This document shows positions 1-9,177 of a stretch of DNA of 64,000 nucleotides, in pieces (the stretch's first letter is position 1; each line of letters starts with the position of its first letter). A program made the translations under genes and the position numbers. The stretch is from assembly GCF_023634065.1 (NCBI RefSeq), contig NZ_JALKCV010000003.1:186001-250000 (forward strand). The letters are read 5' to 3'. The notes beneath the pieces are model-generated. The model saw nothing but the letters and a program-made list of their open reading frames with translations. It was not told the origin of the DNA and made no database searches. The stretch comes from Microbulbifer litoralis (GTDB lineage Bacteria > Pseudomonadota > Gammaproteobacteria > Pseudomonadales > Cellvibrionaceae).

Positions 1-1939
1 TGAAGATGGCCTCCGGCGCGGACTGGAAGGGGTTGCCATCGATCAGCGCCAGGCCGTCCCCCGTCAGCGGGTCGGTGACGGTGCACAGGCCGGAGCCGCA
101 GGTGGCGGTGGCCAGGTCCGCGTCCTGGATTTCAGTGTCGGCGAAGCCGGCACCGGCGGTAATCAGCAGGTTGTCGCTGGCCACCCATTCCAGATCGACT
201 TCAAAGCCCCTGCCGACCCCCTTGTCGGCGTTCAGCAGGCGGTTGTAGTTGCCGCCGCCACCGACCGCGGTCAGCTGGATATCGTCGATCTGGTAATAGA
301 AGAGCGCGCCGTTCAGGCGCAGGGTGTTTTCCAGCAGGTCGGCCTTGTAGCCCACCTCGAAGGAGGTGATGGTCTCTGAATCGGCCACCGACGGGCTGCT
401 TTCAAAGGCCACATCGCGCGCCTGGATCGACTGCGCGCGGAAGCCTTCGGCCAGGCGCAGATACAGGCTGGCGCTGTCGTCCAGCTGGTAGTTGAGGCTG
501 CCCTCCCAGCTCAACTGGTCGTCGTCGATGGAGAGGGGATCGTACTCCTGCACACTGGCATCGCCGGTGACCAGGGCAAAGCCGTCGACATTCTGCGCCC
601 CCACATCCAGGGTTTTCTCGTCGTAGGTATAACGCAGGCCGACAGTGGTGGTCAGCCGGTCGGTGAAATCGTAGGAAGTCTGTCCGAACACGGCCCAGGC
701 AGTATTGCCATGGGTGACTGTGGTGGCACCGTAGTAACCGTCGATGCTGGTCACGTCCAGCTCGGAATCGAAGTAGAAACCGCCCAGCTGCCACTGCAGC
801 GGCGCGGCGGTGTTGCTGGCCAGGCGCACTTCCTGGGTCAACTGCGACACATCGGCCCGATCCTCGGTCACGGCATCGAACAGGATCGGCCCCGGGCCGT
901 CGCCGACCACGCCGCCGTCGATGTCCCCCTTGCTGCTGCCATCAGCATCCTCGTAGGCGGAAATGCTGGTCAGCAGCACATCCCCCAGATCCCACTCCAG
1001 TTTCAGCGACGAGCCGGCACCCTCGTATTCCTGCGGGTTGTTGTCGCCGCTGTCGTAGTAGACGGCGTCGCGATCGAAGTGATCGCTCAGCTCGCCCTCC
1101 TCTCCCCGCTGGAAAATATTCGCGCGGAACACGCTGGCGGTACCGTCCAGGTCGCGCTGGTGCACATTCAGCAGCGCAGAGAACTCTTCAGAGGGTGTCC
1201 ATAACAGCTGGCCGCGCGCGGCCAGTTCGGTGAAGCCGCCTATCGCATCTTTCTCGACTGTACCGCCGGAGCCCCTGGTATAGGTGTTATCGATCCAGTC
1301 ACCGCGCTCCTGGCGCAGGAAGGAGATACGGCCGGCCAGCCTGTCGTCGATCAGCGCGCCGCCGAAGGCGCCCTCGATATTGGCCGTACCCAGCTCACCG
1401 GCACCCACCCTGACGTAGCCGTCGCTATCCCAGGTGGGCTTGCGGCTGTCGAATTTGACGATGCCGGCGGTGGTGTTGCGACCGAACAGCGTGCCCTGTG
1501 GCCCGCGCACCACTTCCACCTGCTGCACATCGAAAATCGGGAAGCTTTTCAGTACCACGTTTTCCTGCACCACATCGTCGAAGATGATGGAGACCGGCTG
1601 CGAGGCGGCCAGGTCGAAGTCCGCGTTGCCCAGGCCGCGGATATAGAAGCGCGGCGCCGCGCGGCCGTTGGAGGATTCCGCATAGAGGTTGGGCACCCGG
1701 GCGCCCAGGGCGAGGATATCGTCGCCGGCGGAGAAGATGCTGTCGAAGCGCTCACCGGACAGCGCGGCCACCGAGGCGGGCACATCCTGCAGGCTTTCCG
1801 CACGCTTCTGCGCCGTGACGGTGACCTCCTCTAGCTTTACCGCTGCCCGCCCGCCGACAGTCTCCGCGGCGGTTGTGGACAGCGGCAGTGTGGCCGCAAT
1901 GGCGGCGGCGAGCAGCGTGGGGGTCATGGCCTTGTGCAT
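1..1939 (-). CDS. TonB-dependent receptor, C-terminus outside window
   Basis: Outer-membrane TonB-dependent receptor, probably importing a siderophore or other ligand that cannot be named from sequence. The frame is open from the start codon at 1939 to the window edge, giving 646 residues without a stop. It has a signal peptide (about residues 1-22), a TonB-box-like EEVTVTAQKR around 36-45, and a plug domain containing VEVVRGPQGTLFGRNTTAG, the usual plug signature. Beta-strand-rich barrel sequence follows, with GYKADLLENTLRLNGALFYY-type strands near the truncated end. An AAGGA Shine-Dalgarno lies 6-8 bases before the ATG. The missing part should be the last barrel strands ending in an aromatic residue. 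No regulator is adjacent. Confidence 0.93.
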   Translation of the reverse strand, partial: MHKAMTPTLLAAAIAATLPLSTTAAETVGGRAAVKLEEVTVTAQKRAESLQDVPASVAALSGERFDSIFSAGDDILALGARVPNLYAESSNGRAAPRFYIRGLGNADFDLAASQPVSIIFDDVVQENVVLKSFPIFDVQQVEVVRGPQGTLFGRNTTAGIVKFDSRKPTWDSDGYVRVGAGELGTANIEGAFGGALIDDRLAGRISFLRQERGDWIDNTYTRGSGGTVEKDAIGGFTELAARGQLLWTPSEEFSALLNVHQRDLDGTASVFRANIFQRGEEGELSDHFDRDAVYYDSGDNNPQEYEGAGSSLKLEWDLGDVLLTSISAYEDADGSSKGDIDGGVVGDGPGPILFDAVTEDRADVSQLTQEVRLASNTAAPLQWQLGGFYFDSELDVTSIDGYYGATTVTHGNTAWAVFGQTSYDFTDRLTTTVGLRYTYDEKTLDVGAQNVDGFALVTGDASVQEYDPLSIDDDQLSWEGSLNYQLDDSASLYLRLAEGFRAQSIQARDVAFESSPSVADSETITSFEVGYKADLLENTLRLNGALFYYQIDDIQLTAVGGGGNYNRLLNADKGVGRGFEVDLEWVASDNLLITAGAGFADTEIQDADLATATCGSGLCTVTDPLTGDGLALIDGNPFQSAPEAIF

Positions 1940-2321
1940 TGTTGTTTTCCTTTTGTGTCCCGGTGGAACCCGGATTCTGTTCTGGTGGCATCGAGCGCGC
2001 CCGCTGTCCCCGCACGGACCAGGCTGGCATTTACTCGGGGGCGCAAACACACGAATTCCCCACAACAGAGCAACCGGCGTGCCAACAGACACAGAGTGAC
2101 CACTTTTCGACCGGCTCGCCCCGGCAATCCCCGCGGGCTCGCGCCCGGTCAGCGCCCCGGGTTGCGCGGGAGCCGCCCCCGGAACCATCGCAACCGCACA
2201 GACAACGCCGAATCTGGCCGGGCGACCGGTTTTCGCACCATATTGGGACACACAGGCGACGGTGGCGGCCCATCCCCACCACCGCTCCGATCCCGCTTCG
2301 CGCAGGGGCGAAATCCGCGCT
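1940..2321. other. Gene-free spacer upstream of the receptor gene and tRNA-Arg
   Basis: No coding sequence with family-like features was seen in either strand. The segment must hold the promoter of the leftward TonB receptor gene. Its right end leads into the tRNA promoter. Open frames here are only by-products of high GC. Confidence 0.6.
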
Positions 2322-2349
2322 TTGCCCCACCCGGCCCCTTCTGTATAAT
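2322..2349 (+). promoter_or_regulatory. Sigma-70 promoter of tRNA-Arg
   Basis: TTGCCC (2322-2327) and a perfect TATAAT (2344-2349) are separated by 16 bases. The mature tRNA begins 35 bases after the -10 box, a normal 5' leader length. Confidence 0.75.
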
Positions 2350-2383
2350 TCGCGTCCGCGCCGGGCCAGCTCCCGGCGCAGAT

Positions 2384-2460
2384 CCGCCCCTAGCTCAGCT
2401 GGATAGAGCGTCGCCCTCCGGAGGCGAAGGTCAGAGGTTCGAATCCTCTGGGGCGGGCCA
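2384..2460 (+). tRNA. tRNA-Arg (anticodon CCG)
   Basis: A full cloverleaf can be drawn by eye. The acceptor stem CCGCCCC pairs perfectly with GGGGCGG. The D-arm begins TAGCTC, and the anticodon stem TCGCC/GGCGA closes loop CTCCGGA with anticodon CCG. The T-stem AGAGG/CCTCT closes loop TTCGAAT. Discriminator G is followed by an encoded CCA ending at 2460. It decodes CGG codons. A strong promoter lies upstream and a hairpin starts at the CCA end. A copy of the 3' end is repeated 143 bp downstream. Confidence 0.97.
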
Positions 2461-2502
2461 TATATGAAAACGGCTACCCCTGCGGTGGCCGTTTTCATAT
2501 AT
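2460..2502 (+). terminator. Hairpin directly after tRNA-Arg
   Basis: A 15-base arm (2460-2474, containing GAAAACGGC) pairs perfectly with 2488-2502 (GCCGTTTTC) around a 13-base loop. The A-rich 5' arm and T-rich 3' arm make it a plausible bidirectional terminator starting on the last base of the tRNA. Confidence 0.7.
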
Positions 2503-2584
2503 GGGGCGCTCCAAGGCCCAGATTTGAACCTCCGTTCGAGCCGGAGGCCGCGTAGCGGCCGGAGACCAGCGACCGAAGGGAGCT

Positions 2585-2660
2585 AATCCTCTGGGGCGGG
2601 CCATATACCAAAAAGGCCACCCCTGCGGTGGCCGTTTTCATATATGGAGCGTCCCAAGGC
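2585..2660 (+). repeat. Second copy of tRNA-Arg 3' end plus terminator hairpin
   Basis: The last 19 bases of the tRNA and the next 4 bases (2442-2464) are repeated exactly at 2585-2607. The following hairpin and the text after it (GCGTCCCAAGGCCCAGATT versus GCGCTCCAAGGCCCAGATT) are repeated with a few changes. The unit period is 143 bp. This is either a local tandem duplication or a remnant of site-specific integration at the tRNA 3' end. No integrase lies between the copies. Confidence 0.8.
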
Positions 2661-2767
2661 CCAGATTCGCCCCCCCGGTTCGAGCCGCAGGCCGCGACAT
2701 AACCCGGGTTTGTTATCATCGCCCCCATCCACTGCCCCGGGCACCCGATAACCGACCGGAATCCACC

Positions 2768-3448
2768 ATGCCCCGATTCCTGAAACGCCCCGTCAAAGCT
2801 CTGCTGTGGCTCGGCATTCTGTTCGTCGCGGCCACCGCATTGCTGGTCCTGGCACTGCGCTGGGTGGATCCCCCCTCTTCGATGGTGATCCTGGCCTGGG
2901 AACGCCAGCATGGCCGGCAGGCACAGCACGAGTGGCGACCGCTGGCGCAGATATCGCCCAACCTGCAGGTGGCGGTGATTGCCGCCGAGGACCAGAAATT
3001 CCCGCTGCACCACGGTTTCGATTTCGGCTCCATCCGCAAGGCGCTTGAAGAGAACCGCGACCGCCCGCGCGGCGCCAGCACCATCACCCAGCAGACCGCC
3101 AAGAACCTGTTCCTGTGGAGCGGCCGCAGCTACCTGCGCAAGGGGCTGGAAGCCTGGTTCACGGTGCTGATGGAACTGCTCTGGCCCAAGGAGCGGATTC
3201 TGGAGGTCTACCTGAATATTGCCGAGTTCGGCGAGGGGATTTACGGCGCCCAGGCTGCGGCGGCCAATTTCTGGGGAAGCCCGGCGCGGGGCCTGAACCG
3301 CTGGCAGTCGGCCCTGCTGGCCGCGGTGCTGCCGAACCCCAGGCGCATGTCGGCCGCGGCGCCGTCGCGCTATGTGCGCGGCCGCGCCGCGGATATCGAC
3401 CGGCAGGTGCGGCAACTGGGCCGCCGCCGTTACCTGGAAAAGCTCTGA
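2768..3448 (+). CDS. mtgA: Monofunctional biosynthetic peptidoglycan transglycosylase
   Basis: GT51-family glycosyltransferase that polymerises lipid II into glycan strands at the periplasmic face of the inner membrane. Its 226 residues are the normal MtgA length. An N-terminal membrane anchor (about residues 12-32) is followed by the family motifs: [17 protein letters not shown] with the catalytic Glu, [17 protein letters not shown], and the second-Glu region [20 protein letters not shown]. There is no transpeptidase domain. The gene is convergent with the PhzF-like gene, their stop codons abutting at 3448/3449. It appears to be a stand-alone housekeeping gene. Confidence 0.96.
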   Translation: MPRFLKRPVKALLWLGILFVAATALLVLALRWVDPPSSMVILAWERQHGRQAQHEWRPLAQISPNLQVAVIAAEDQKFPLHHGFDFGSIRKALEENRDRPRGASTITQQTAKNLFLWSGRSYLRKGLEAWFTVLMELLWPKERILEVYLNIAEFGEGIYGAQAAAANFWGSPARGLNRWQSALLAAVLPNPRRMSAAAPSRYVRGRAADIDRQVRQLGRRRYLEKL

Positions 3449-4354
3449 TCAGGGATACAGCAGCGATCCCACCCCGATCTTGATCACATTGCCGCCGATG
3501 CGGCAGCGCACTTCCCGCCCCGGCTTCTTGTCGAATTCCGCGTGCAGCACGCTCTTGCGCGACCGTTCACTGCCGCGGTCGACAGCGAAGGTATGGGTAC
3601 CGGCAGCGGTGTCCGGCTGCTCCGCCAGGTAGGCGATGAACTCCGGCATCACATTGCCGATGGGCGGGAAGGCATCGCGGGGCGTATCCGGGTTCAGCAG
3701 GCGACCGTGGAACTGGGAGAAACCGGTGATGGAGCCCGGCGCAAACAGGAACAGGTCCGAGGTATACACATCGCCGCACAGCTCTCCCCAGCGATCCGGG
3801 TTCAGGCTCGCCGCCAGCACATGTTCCGGGCGCGTGAAGGGCACGATCAGCGTCGGCGTGTCCACGCTCACTACCAGCGGGCGATACTTGCTGAAGACAA
3901 TATGTTTTTCATCGATATTCAGCGCCGCCGCCAGGCGCGGGATTTCCGGCGTATAGCGGTCGACAGTGGGGCCCAGGGTGCGGGCGAACTGGATGGCGCC
4001 GGGGCCGTTTTCCCCCTTGTCGATAAAACTCTCGATTAGCTGCGCATTCTGTTTCAGCAGGAAGGAGGCGAAACTGCCCTCGTCCTGCGCCAGCCCCATT
4101 TCATAGGCCGCATGGGAAGCGGCCAGAATCGTGTGGGCACCGAACAGCTCCTGTCCCCTGCCGCTGTATACCGTCGCCGGCGCGGCGCTGTTGCCCGGCT
4201 CCATAAACACGGTCTGTGTCTGCTGGAACTCGCTGGCAATGGCGATACGGGTATCGTCATCGAGCGTTTTTCCATCCAGGTTGATCACCGGAATCTGCGT
4301 GCCCTGAAAAGGTGCATCGGCGAACACATCGAGGAGCGCGTAATCGAGAGCCAT
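3449..4354 (-). CDS. PhzF-like isomerase/epimerase family protein
   Basis: Cytosolic protein of about 301 residues with the diaminopimelate-epimerase-like fold of the PhzF family. It opens with LDYALLDVFADAPFQGTQIP, matching the family start (Y-x-x-x-D-V-F-x-x-x-P-F-x-G). The conserved Glu lies in ASEFQQTQTVF. The usual GHPTLG motif is replaced by FGAHTILAAS, so this is a divergent member. No phenazine genes are nearby and the substrate is unknown. An in-frame ATG 12 bases upstream (4366) is possible. The ATG at 4354 is preferred because GGTGAG precedes it and it matches the family N-terminus. Confidence 0.85.
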   Translation of the reverse strand: MALDYALLDVFADAPFQGTQIPVINLDGKTLDDDTRIAIASEFQQTQTVFMEPGNSAAPATVYSGRGQELFGAHTILAASHAAYEMGLAQDEGSFASFLLKQNAQLIESFIDKGENGPGAIQFARTLGPTVDRYTPEIPRLAAALNIDEKHIVFSKYRPLVVSVDTPTLIVPFTRPEHVLAASLNPDRWGELCGDVYTSDLFLFAPGSITGFSQFHGRLLNPDTPRDAFPPIGNVMPEFIAYLAEQPDTAAGTHTFAVDRGSERSRKSVLHAEFDKKPGREVRCRIGGNVIKIGVGSLLYP

Positions 4355-4468
4355 GATTCTCACCATCTTTTTATTGTTGCCATACGACTATGAACGATTG
4401 CGGTGAGAATTCAATTGTTCCGCCCGGATATAATCGGACCTTTTAATTTGGTACCAAAGTGTTGATCC

Positions 4469-4550
4469 GTAGCCCGGATGAAGGTGCGCAGCGCCGGAAT
4501 CCGGGAAACGGCACAGGCCCCCGGATTCCGCTGCGCTCCATCCGGGCTAC
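4469..4550. repeat. Extragenic palindrome, GTAGCCCGGATG family
   Basis: Imperfect inverted repeat: GTAGCCCGGATGAAGGTGCG at the left and CTGCGCTCCATCCGGGCTAC at the right. Related copies lie near 16505, 37821, 50993, 58405 and 58534, always between genes. It occupies most of the gene-free gap before the receptor gene at 4664. Confidence 0.85.
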
Positions 4551-4663
4551 CTATTCAATAGGCCCTACAGGCAAAAGATTCGTCATAAATCGGTCACAGT
4601 AACGTATCAATCCACCAATAGTATCCAGCTTTTCAACATGCCCGAATCCAAGCTGGAGTTACC

Positions 4664-6913
4664 ATGCAAAAAGCAGCAAAACGGACTTTTCCGCTGACCG
4701 CCCTCGCCTGCCTGATTTCCGCCTCTGTCGCCGCACAGCAGGGCGGCCCGCAGGATCTCGAGGAGGTTATCGTCACCGCGCAGAAGCGCGAGCAGTCGAT
4801 CACCGATGTACCGCTCACCATCAGCAGCCTGGATGGGGAAACACTGGAGGCATTGGGCGTGGACCGCTTCGACAGCCTGTCGGAGCTGGTGCCCGGATTG
4901 GTGGTGCAACAGCAGAGTGTCAACAACAACGGCTATGTGATCCGCGGCATTACCTCCGACGACGGCAGCGCGCCCGGCGCCGCGCGGGTATCCGTGTACC
5001 TGAACGGCACCGACGTGTCCCGCTCCCGCGCCTCCTATTTCGAGGTTTACGACATGGAGCGCGTGGAAGTGGTCAAGGGCCCGCAGGCGACGCTGTTCGG
5101 CACCGCCGCCTCCATCGGCGCCATAAGCTTCATCACCGCCAGGCCACAGCGGGAATTCGCCTCGGCGCTGACCGTCGGCGCGGGCAATTACGATATGCGC
5201 AAGGTGGAAGGCATGCTGACCGGCGGCAGTGACACACTGCAGGGGCGCTTCGCGTTTGTCTCCCGCGAGCGCGAGGGCTATGTGGACAACACCAGCGGCG
5301 AGGCGGACCTGAACGGCTACGATCGCCGCGCCTACCGCCCCAGCCTGCGGATCGTACCCAGCGACGACCTGACCATCGACCTGGTCTACAACTACGACAA
5401 GGCCGAGGACCCGGGTACCGCCTTCGTCAACGAGTCGCTGCTGTTCACAGACGACGCCTCGCTGAGCGTGCCGGACAACGACGTGCTGGGTATGGACGAT
5501 ATCGGTGTGGACCGCACCGTGAAGGATTTCAACGCGACCGTTTCCTGGGATCTCAATGACCGCCTGGCGCTGACCTATATCGGCGCCCGCCGCGATTACG
5601 ATTCGCTGGAAGCCTTTGACGCAGACGGCACCGGCTACGAATTCCTGAATTTCTCCGAGGACGCCAGCGGCGACCAGACCAGCCACGAACTGCGGCTGAA
5701 TTTCAGCGGCGAGCGCATCAACGGCTTTGTCGGCGCCAGTTATTTTGCCGAACAGGCGGAACAGTTTGTCGGCTTCGCCTCCGAGGAAGGCCTGTTCCTG
5801 AGCTGCTCCGGCGCGCTGGCGGCCCAGGGTATCCCCGGTTGTGAACCGCAAGCCACAGAGCTGCTGACCAACGGCGTCGTTCCCGCTTTCCCCTACGAAA
5901 GCCACTACGCCAATACCGCCGACAACAGCAGCCTGAACCTGTTCGCCGACGTCTCCTACCGGTTGACGGAAAAACTGGAAGCCACCGTCGGTGCGCGGCT
6001 GGTGGAAGAGGAGCGGGAATCCGGCTATTACAGCGAAATGGCGCCCTCCTCGATTCTGTCCGCACAGACATTCAACCCTGTCGACCTGTTCAACGGCCTG
6101 ATACTGGATACCGACGGCGAAACCCTGAGCGGCGACACCGACAACTCCGCCGTGTTGCCGCGCTTCAACCTGCTCTACAGCCTGAACGACAACCTGAACC
6201 TGTACGGCACCCTGTCCCGCGGCGAGCGCTCCGAGGTGATCGAGCTGTCTTCCGGGATGGAAAGCATCCTGCCCACCGAGGAGATCGACAACTACGAGAT
6301 CGGCCTCAAGGGCAGCCTGATGAACACGCCGCTGGATTACTCGGTGGCACTGTTCCACCAGAACTACGACAACTTCCAGGTCAGTGTGATCGACCAGGAC
6401 AGCGGCCAGGTGCGCAACGAAAACGCCGGCTCCGCCACCAACACCGGCCTCGAGGCGGACCTGCGCTGGAATGCATCGGAAAAACTGACACTGATGGCCA
6501 ACGTCGCCTGGATCGATGCCGGTATCGATGACGATTCCACCAACGGTGTCTATGCCGGCAACCAGTTTCGCCTGCAGCCGGAAGTCAGCGGCGCGGTCAG
6601 TTACCTGTACGAAACACCGATTGGCAGCGGGCTGCTGTTGACCAGCAGCGGCAGCTGGAGCTACCGCTCCTCGGTGTATTTCGACATCGCCAACCGTTTC
6701 GAGGAAGACGCCGTGGACCTGCTCAAGCTGCGCGCCGGCATCGCGGCCAGCGACCGCAACTGGTCGCTGACCCTGGCCGCCAGCAACCTGCTGGACGAGG
6801 AGTACATCATGGACGCGGGCAATACCGGCAACTCATTCGGCTTCCCGACCTATATCGAGGGCGCGCCGCGGATGCTGAGCCTGGAGTTCAACAAGCGGTT
6901 CGGCGCTTACTGA
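4664..6913 (+). CDS. TonB-dependent receptor
   Basis: Complete outer-membrane receptor of 749 residues. Signal peptide: residues 1-24, ending VAA. TonB box: EEVIVTAQKREQS at about 32-44. The plug contains VEVVKGPQATLFGTAASIG, and the barrel ends with the aromatic-tailed strand LSLEFNKRFGAY. The lengths of plug and barrel are those of the siderophore/vitamin class, but the ligand cannot be named. The start codon follows CTGGAGTTACC. It is transcribed alone, with a palindromic element upstream (4469-4550) and another directly downstream (6928-7209). It is the second of three receptors in the window. Confidence 0.95.
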   Translation: MQKAAKRTFPLTALACLISASVAAQQGGPQDLEEVIVTAQKREQSITDVPLTISSLDGETLEALGVDRFDSLSELVPGLVVQQQSVNNNGYVIRGITSDDGSAPGAARVSVYLNGTDVSRSRASYFEVYDMERVEVVKGPQATLFGTAASIGAISFITARPQREFASALTVGAGNYDMRKVEGMLTGGSDTLQGRFAFVSREREGYVDNTSGEADLNGYDRRAYRPSLRIVPSDDLTIDLVYNYDKAEDPGTAFVNESLLFTDDASLSVPDNDVLGMDDIGVDRTVKDFNATVSWDLNDRLALTYIGARRDYDSLEAFDADGTGYEFLNFSEDASGDQTSHELRLNFSGERINGFVGASYFAEQAEQFVGFASEEGLFLSCSGALAAQGIPGCEPQATELLTNGVVPAFPYESHYANTADNSSLNLFADVSYRLTEKLEATVGARLVEEERESGYYSEMAPSSILSAQTFNPVDLFNGLILDTDGETLSGDTDNSAVLPRFNLLYSLNDNLNLYGTLSRGERSEVIELSSGMESILPTEEIDNYEIGLKGSLMNTPLDYSVALFHQNYDNFQVSVIDQDSGQVRNENAGSATNTGLEADLRWNASEKLTLMANVAWIDAGIDDDSTNGVYAGNQFRLQPEVSGAVSYLYETPIGSGLLLTSSGSWSYRSSVYFDIANRFEEDAVDLLKLRAGIAASDRNWSLTLAASNLLDEEYIMDAGNTGNSFGFPTYIEGAPRMLSLEFNKRFGAY

Positions 6914-6927
6914 TACCGACAACCGGC

Positions 6928-7209
6928 AAAAAATACCAGCACCCTCGGCGTAATGCCGATCAGTTAAGCCACACAGTCGCGGCAAAGGCCCTGATGCCGG
7001 GGGCAGCCTTGCGAGACTGTCTGCGAGAGGGACCTCGCAGACAAGCCTACAGGGACGTATTCACGGGGGGGGGCGCCTAGCCCGTGTCTCGCAAGGCTGC
7101 CCCCGGTACCAGGGCCGCCCCAATGCCAGCTAAAGCCTCGCGCAATCTCAGCTGCCAGACCTTAACCTGTTTAACTGACCGGCATTACGCCCCCCGGCGC
7201 TGGTATTTT
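6928..7209. repeat. 280-bp multi-arm palindromic element
   Basis: Three nested inverted pairings share one centre. The outer arms 6928-6968 and 7171-7209 both carry the GGCGTAATGCCG/CGGCATTACGCC core and the ATACCAGC/GCTGGTAT ends. The middle arms 6987-7017 and 7086-7116 are nearly perfect over 31 bases. An inner hairpin GTCTGCGAG/CTCGCAGAC lies at 7019-7042. The element fills the space between two convergent genes and has no coding capacity. It looks like a MITE-like or structured-RNA repeat and may also terminate transcription from both sides. Confidence 0.8.
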
Positions 7210-7245
7210 CTTCCTTAACCATTTCGCGATAGTCGCCGTGTCCGC

Positions 7246-9177
7246 TCAGTAGAAATAGGGTGTCTTCTCCGTCCACTGGCTGGTCGGGTATTTTCGGTGC
7301 AGGCGTTTGAACAGCACTTCCGAGGATTCCGCTTCCTCCGGCCGGGTTCCCCAACAGCCGCGTATGCCCATACGATCGCAGTTGATCATGAAATGCAGCG
7401 CCTTGGCCTCGTCGGTGGAGCGCTCTTGCGGTGTGAACTGGGCCAGGGAGAGACGGTAGAAGTACTGGGCACCGCGATCGTAGCTTTTCAGGCCGCTCTC
7501 GCAGTAGCGATCCCCGTCCAGGCTGGCCAGGAATTTGTTGGCACCGGAGTATTTCGGCTGCGTCATGCGTTCCGCTACGAAGTAGCCGATATTCATATAG
7601 GCCTTACCCAGGGATTCGCCCCGGGCCAACTGGCGCACCGCGGTGCGGATGGCTTCGTAGGGGCCGTTGTCGATATCGCCGGAGCTCATCAGCCGATTCA
7701 GGGCTTCGAACTGCTCCCGCTGGATGTAGGCGTCGTACAGCGCATCGCGCAGTTCGGGCAGGTTCTTGTTCGAGAGGTTGCCGAGGACCAGTTCCTGCAG
7801 GTTGCCCGCCGAGCAATAGGCCAGTGCCGAACGTTTTGCCAGCGGGGCATTGTCGGTGTCGACAAACGCCTCGGCACCGCGTTCCGCGTAATCCAGCGCG
7901 GCCCGATGCATGGCCAGTGTGTTGCCATCCAGGAATTTCCGGTACACGGCAGCGAGGCGCTGCCGGTCGCCGGACTCGCGCGCGATCTGCACCAGGTAGG
8001 GATAGGCGGGCTCCAGTCCGGCCTCCATCAACAGCCGGTAGGCCTCCTCCTGCTCCCCGGCCCGGAAATGCTGCACACCGCGGCGGAAATCCAGCAGGCG
8101 CACCAGGGATTCCAGCTCGCTGTCGCCGGCGAATTGCCGGTAGTGCCCGTCCAGGTACTCGAGCAGTGCCGGGCCCTGGCCGAAGCGGCTGCCCTCATCG
8201 ATCACCTGCAGGAACTGCAGTGCCGTGCTGTCGCCGGCCAGCAGCCGGTCCAGGTTCTGCTTGAGCCCCGCATAATAGGCCTTGCGATCGCCGGCCAGGT
8301 AGGCGGTGCGCCGCAGCAGGCCGCGGGCGGAATCGGCGTAGTGGCCGTCGCGCTCGACATGCTGGCGGAAGTACTGCGCGGACCTGGCCAACAGTGTGCG
8401 ATCCACCGCTTCGCCGGGATCGCCGTAACCGTGCCAGTCGCCCTGCGCGGCGATCAGGAAGGCGCGCCCGGCCAGGTAGCTGGACAGGTCCGCCACGGTG
8501 GCCTGTTCGGAATCGACCAGTTTCGCAAACGTCTCCCCGGCCTGGCGGTACTCGTGCTGGTAGAAATGCGCCAGCGCCGCCAGGTAGTCGCGCCAGGGGG
8601 CGGGAATACTCTGCAGCTCGCGTTCGCTCAGTTTCCTGGTCGGCCGCTTCTGGCACTCGGCGGCAATATTGAGGCGGTAATAGAGAGCATTGCGCACGGC
8701 GAAGTCGGAAAGGCTCTCGTCTTCCAGCCACGCCTCGGCCAGCTCCAGGGTGCCTCGCAGCGCCCCGGCACTGGTACAGTCGGACCAGCCCGGCCTCTCC
8801 AGCGGCAGGCCGCCACCGGCAAATATGACGGTGTTATCGGGGGCCTGGCTGGCGGAGCCGCCGGATGAATAAACAACCAGGTCGCGGCCGCTGCTTTCCA
8901 CCATCGGGTTCAGCACCTCGTACAGGCTGGCTTCGCTGTACCACTGGCCATCGCCGGTGCGGTAGATATATTTCTTCTCCACCCCCAGGTCATCCCTCAG
9001 CAACTGCACCAGCCGCCGTATCGTGTTGTCCGATACGGATTCTTCCAGCGGGTAGTCCGCCAGCGGGTTATAGAAGGTTTTCCAGAGTTCCGCACGGCTG
9101 GGCGGGCCGCCGCCACCGGCGAATACCGCGTGGCTGGCAGTCAGTAACAGCAACAGCGAGAGTGCTTTCAACTTCAT
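7246..9177 (-). CDS. Secreted protein of unknown function, 643 residues
   Basis: Not assigned to a named family with confidence. The start at 9177 is fixed by a 4-base ATGA overlap with the stop of the gene upstream, and gives a clean signal peptide (MKLKALSLLLLLTASHAVFA). The mature protein begins with a Gly-rich GGGGPPSRAELWKTFYNPL. The rest is rich in helices of about 34 residues with A/L/Y spacing, including LAALAHFYQHEYRQAGETFA, suggesting TPR/Sel1-type solenoid repeats. The protein would act in the periplasm or at the surface. Coupling to the DUF3142-like gene suggests the two products work together. Function unknown. Confidence 0.8.
   Translation of the reverse strand: MKLKALSLLLLLTASHAVFAGGGGPPSRAELWKTFYNPLADYPLEESVSDNTIRRLVQLLRDDLGVEKKYIYRTGDGQWYSEASLYEVLNPMVESSGRDLVVYSSGGSASQAPDNTVIFAGGGLPLERPGWSDCTSAGALRGTLELAEAWLEDESLSDFAVRNALYYRLNIAAECQKRPTRKLSERELQSIPAPWRDYLAALAHFYQHEYRQAGETFAKLVDSEQATVADLSSYLAGRAFLIAAQGDWHGYGDPGEAVDRTLLARSAQYFRQHVERDGHYADSARGLLRRTAYLAGDRKAYYAGLKQNLDRLLAGDSTALQFLQVIDEGSRFGQGPALLEYLDGHYRQFAGDSELESLVRLLDFRRGVQHFRAGEQEEAYRLLMEAGLEPAYPYLVQIARESGDRQRLAAVYRKFLDGNTLAMHRAALDYAERGAEAFVDTDNAPLAKRSALAYCSAGNLQELVLGNLSNKNLPELRDALYDAYIQREQFEALNRLMSSGDIDNGPYEAIRTAVRQLARGESLGKAYMNIGYFVAERMTQPKYSGANKFLASLDGDRYCESGLKSYDRGAQYFYRLSLAQFTPQERSTDEAKALHFMINCDRMGIRGCWGTRPEEAESSEVLFKRLHRKYPTSQWTEKTPYFY

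Noticed and set aside
2705-2767. Second tRNA gene near the repeated tRNA 3' end
   Set aside because: Only the last 19 tRNA bases are repeated; no second acceptor 5' strand, D-arm or anticodon arm is present.
3449-4354. Phenazine biosynthesis because of a PhzF-like gene
   Set aside because: No phzA-G neighbours and divergent motifs; the PhzF fold is widespread outside phenazine clusters.
4607-6358. Long open frame antisense to the TonB receptor at 4664
   Set aside because: Its protein is repetitive in V/G/Q/H without family motifs. The sense frame has signal peptide, TonB box and barrel end. It is a high-GC shadow.
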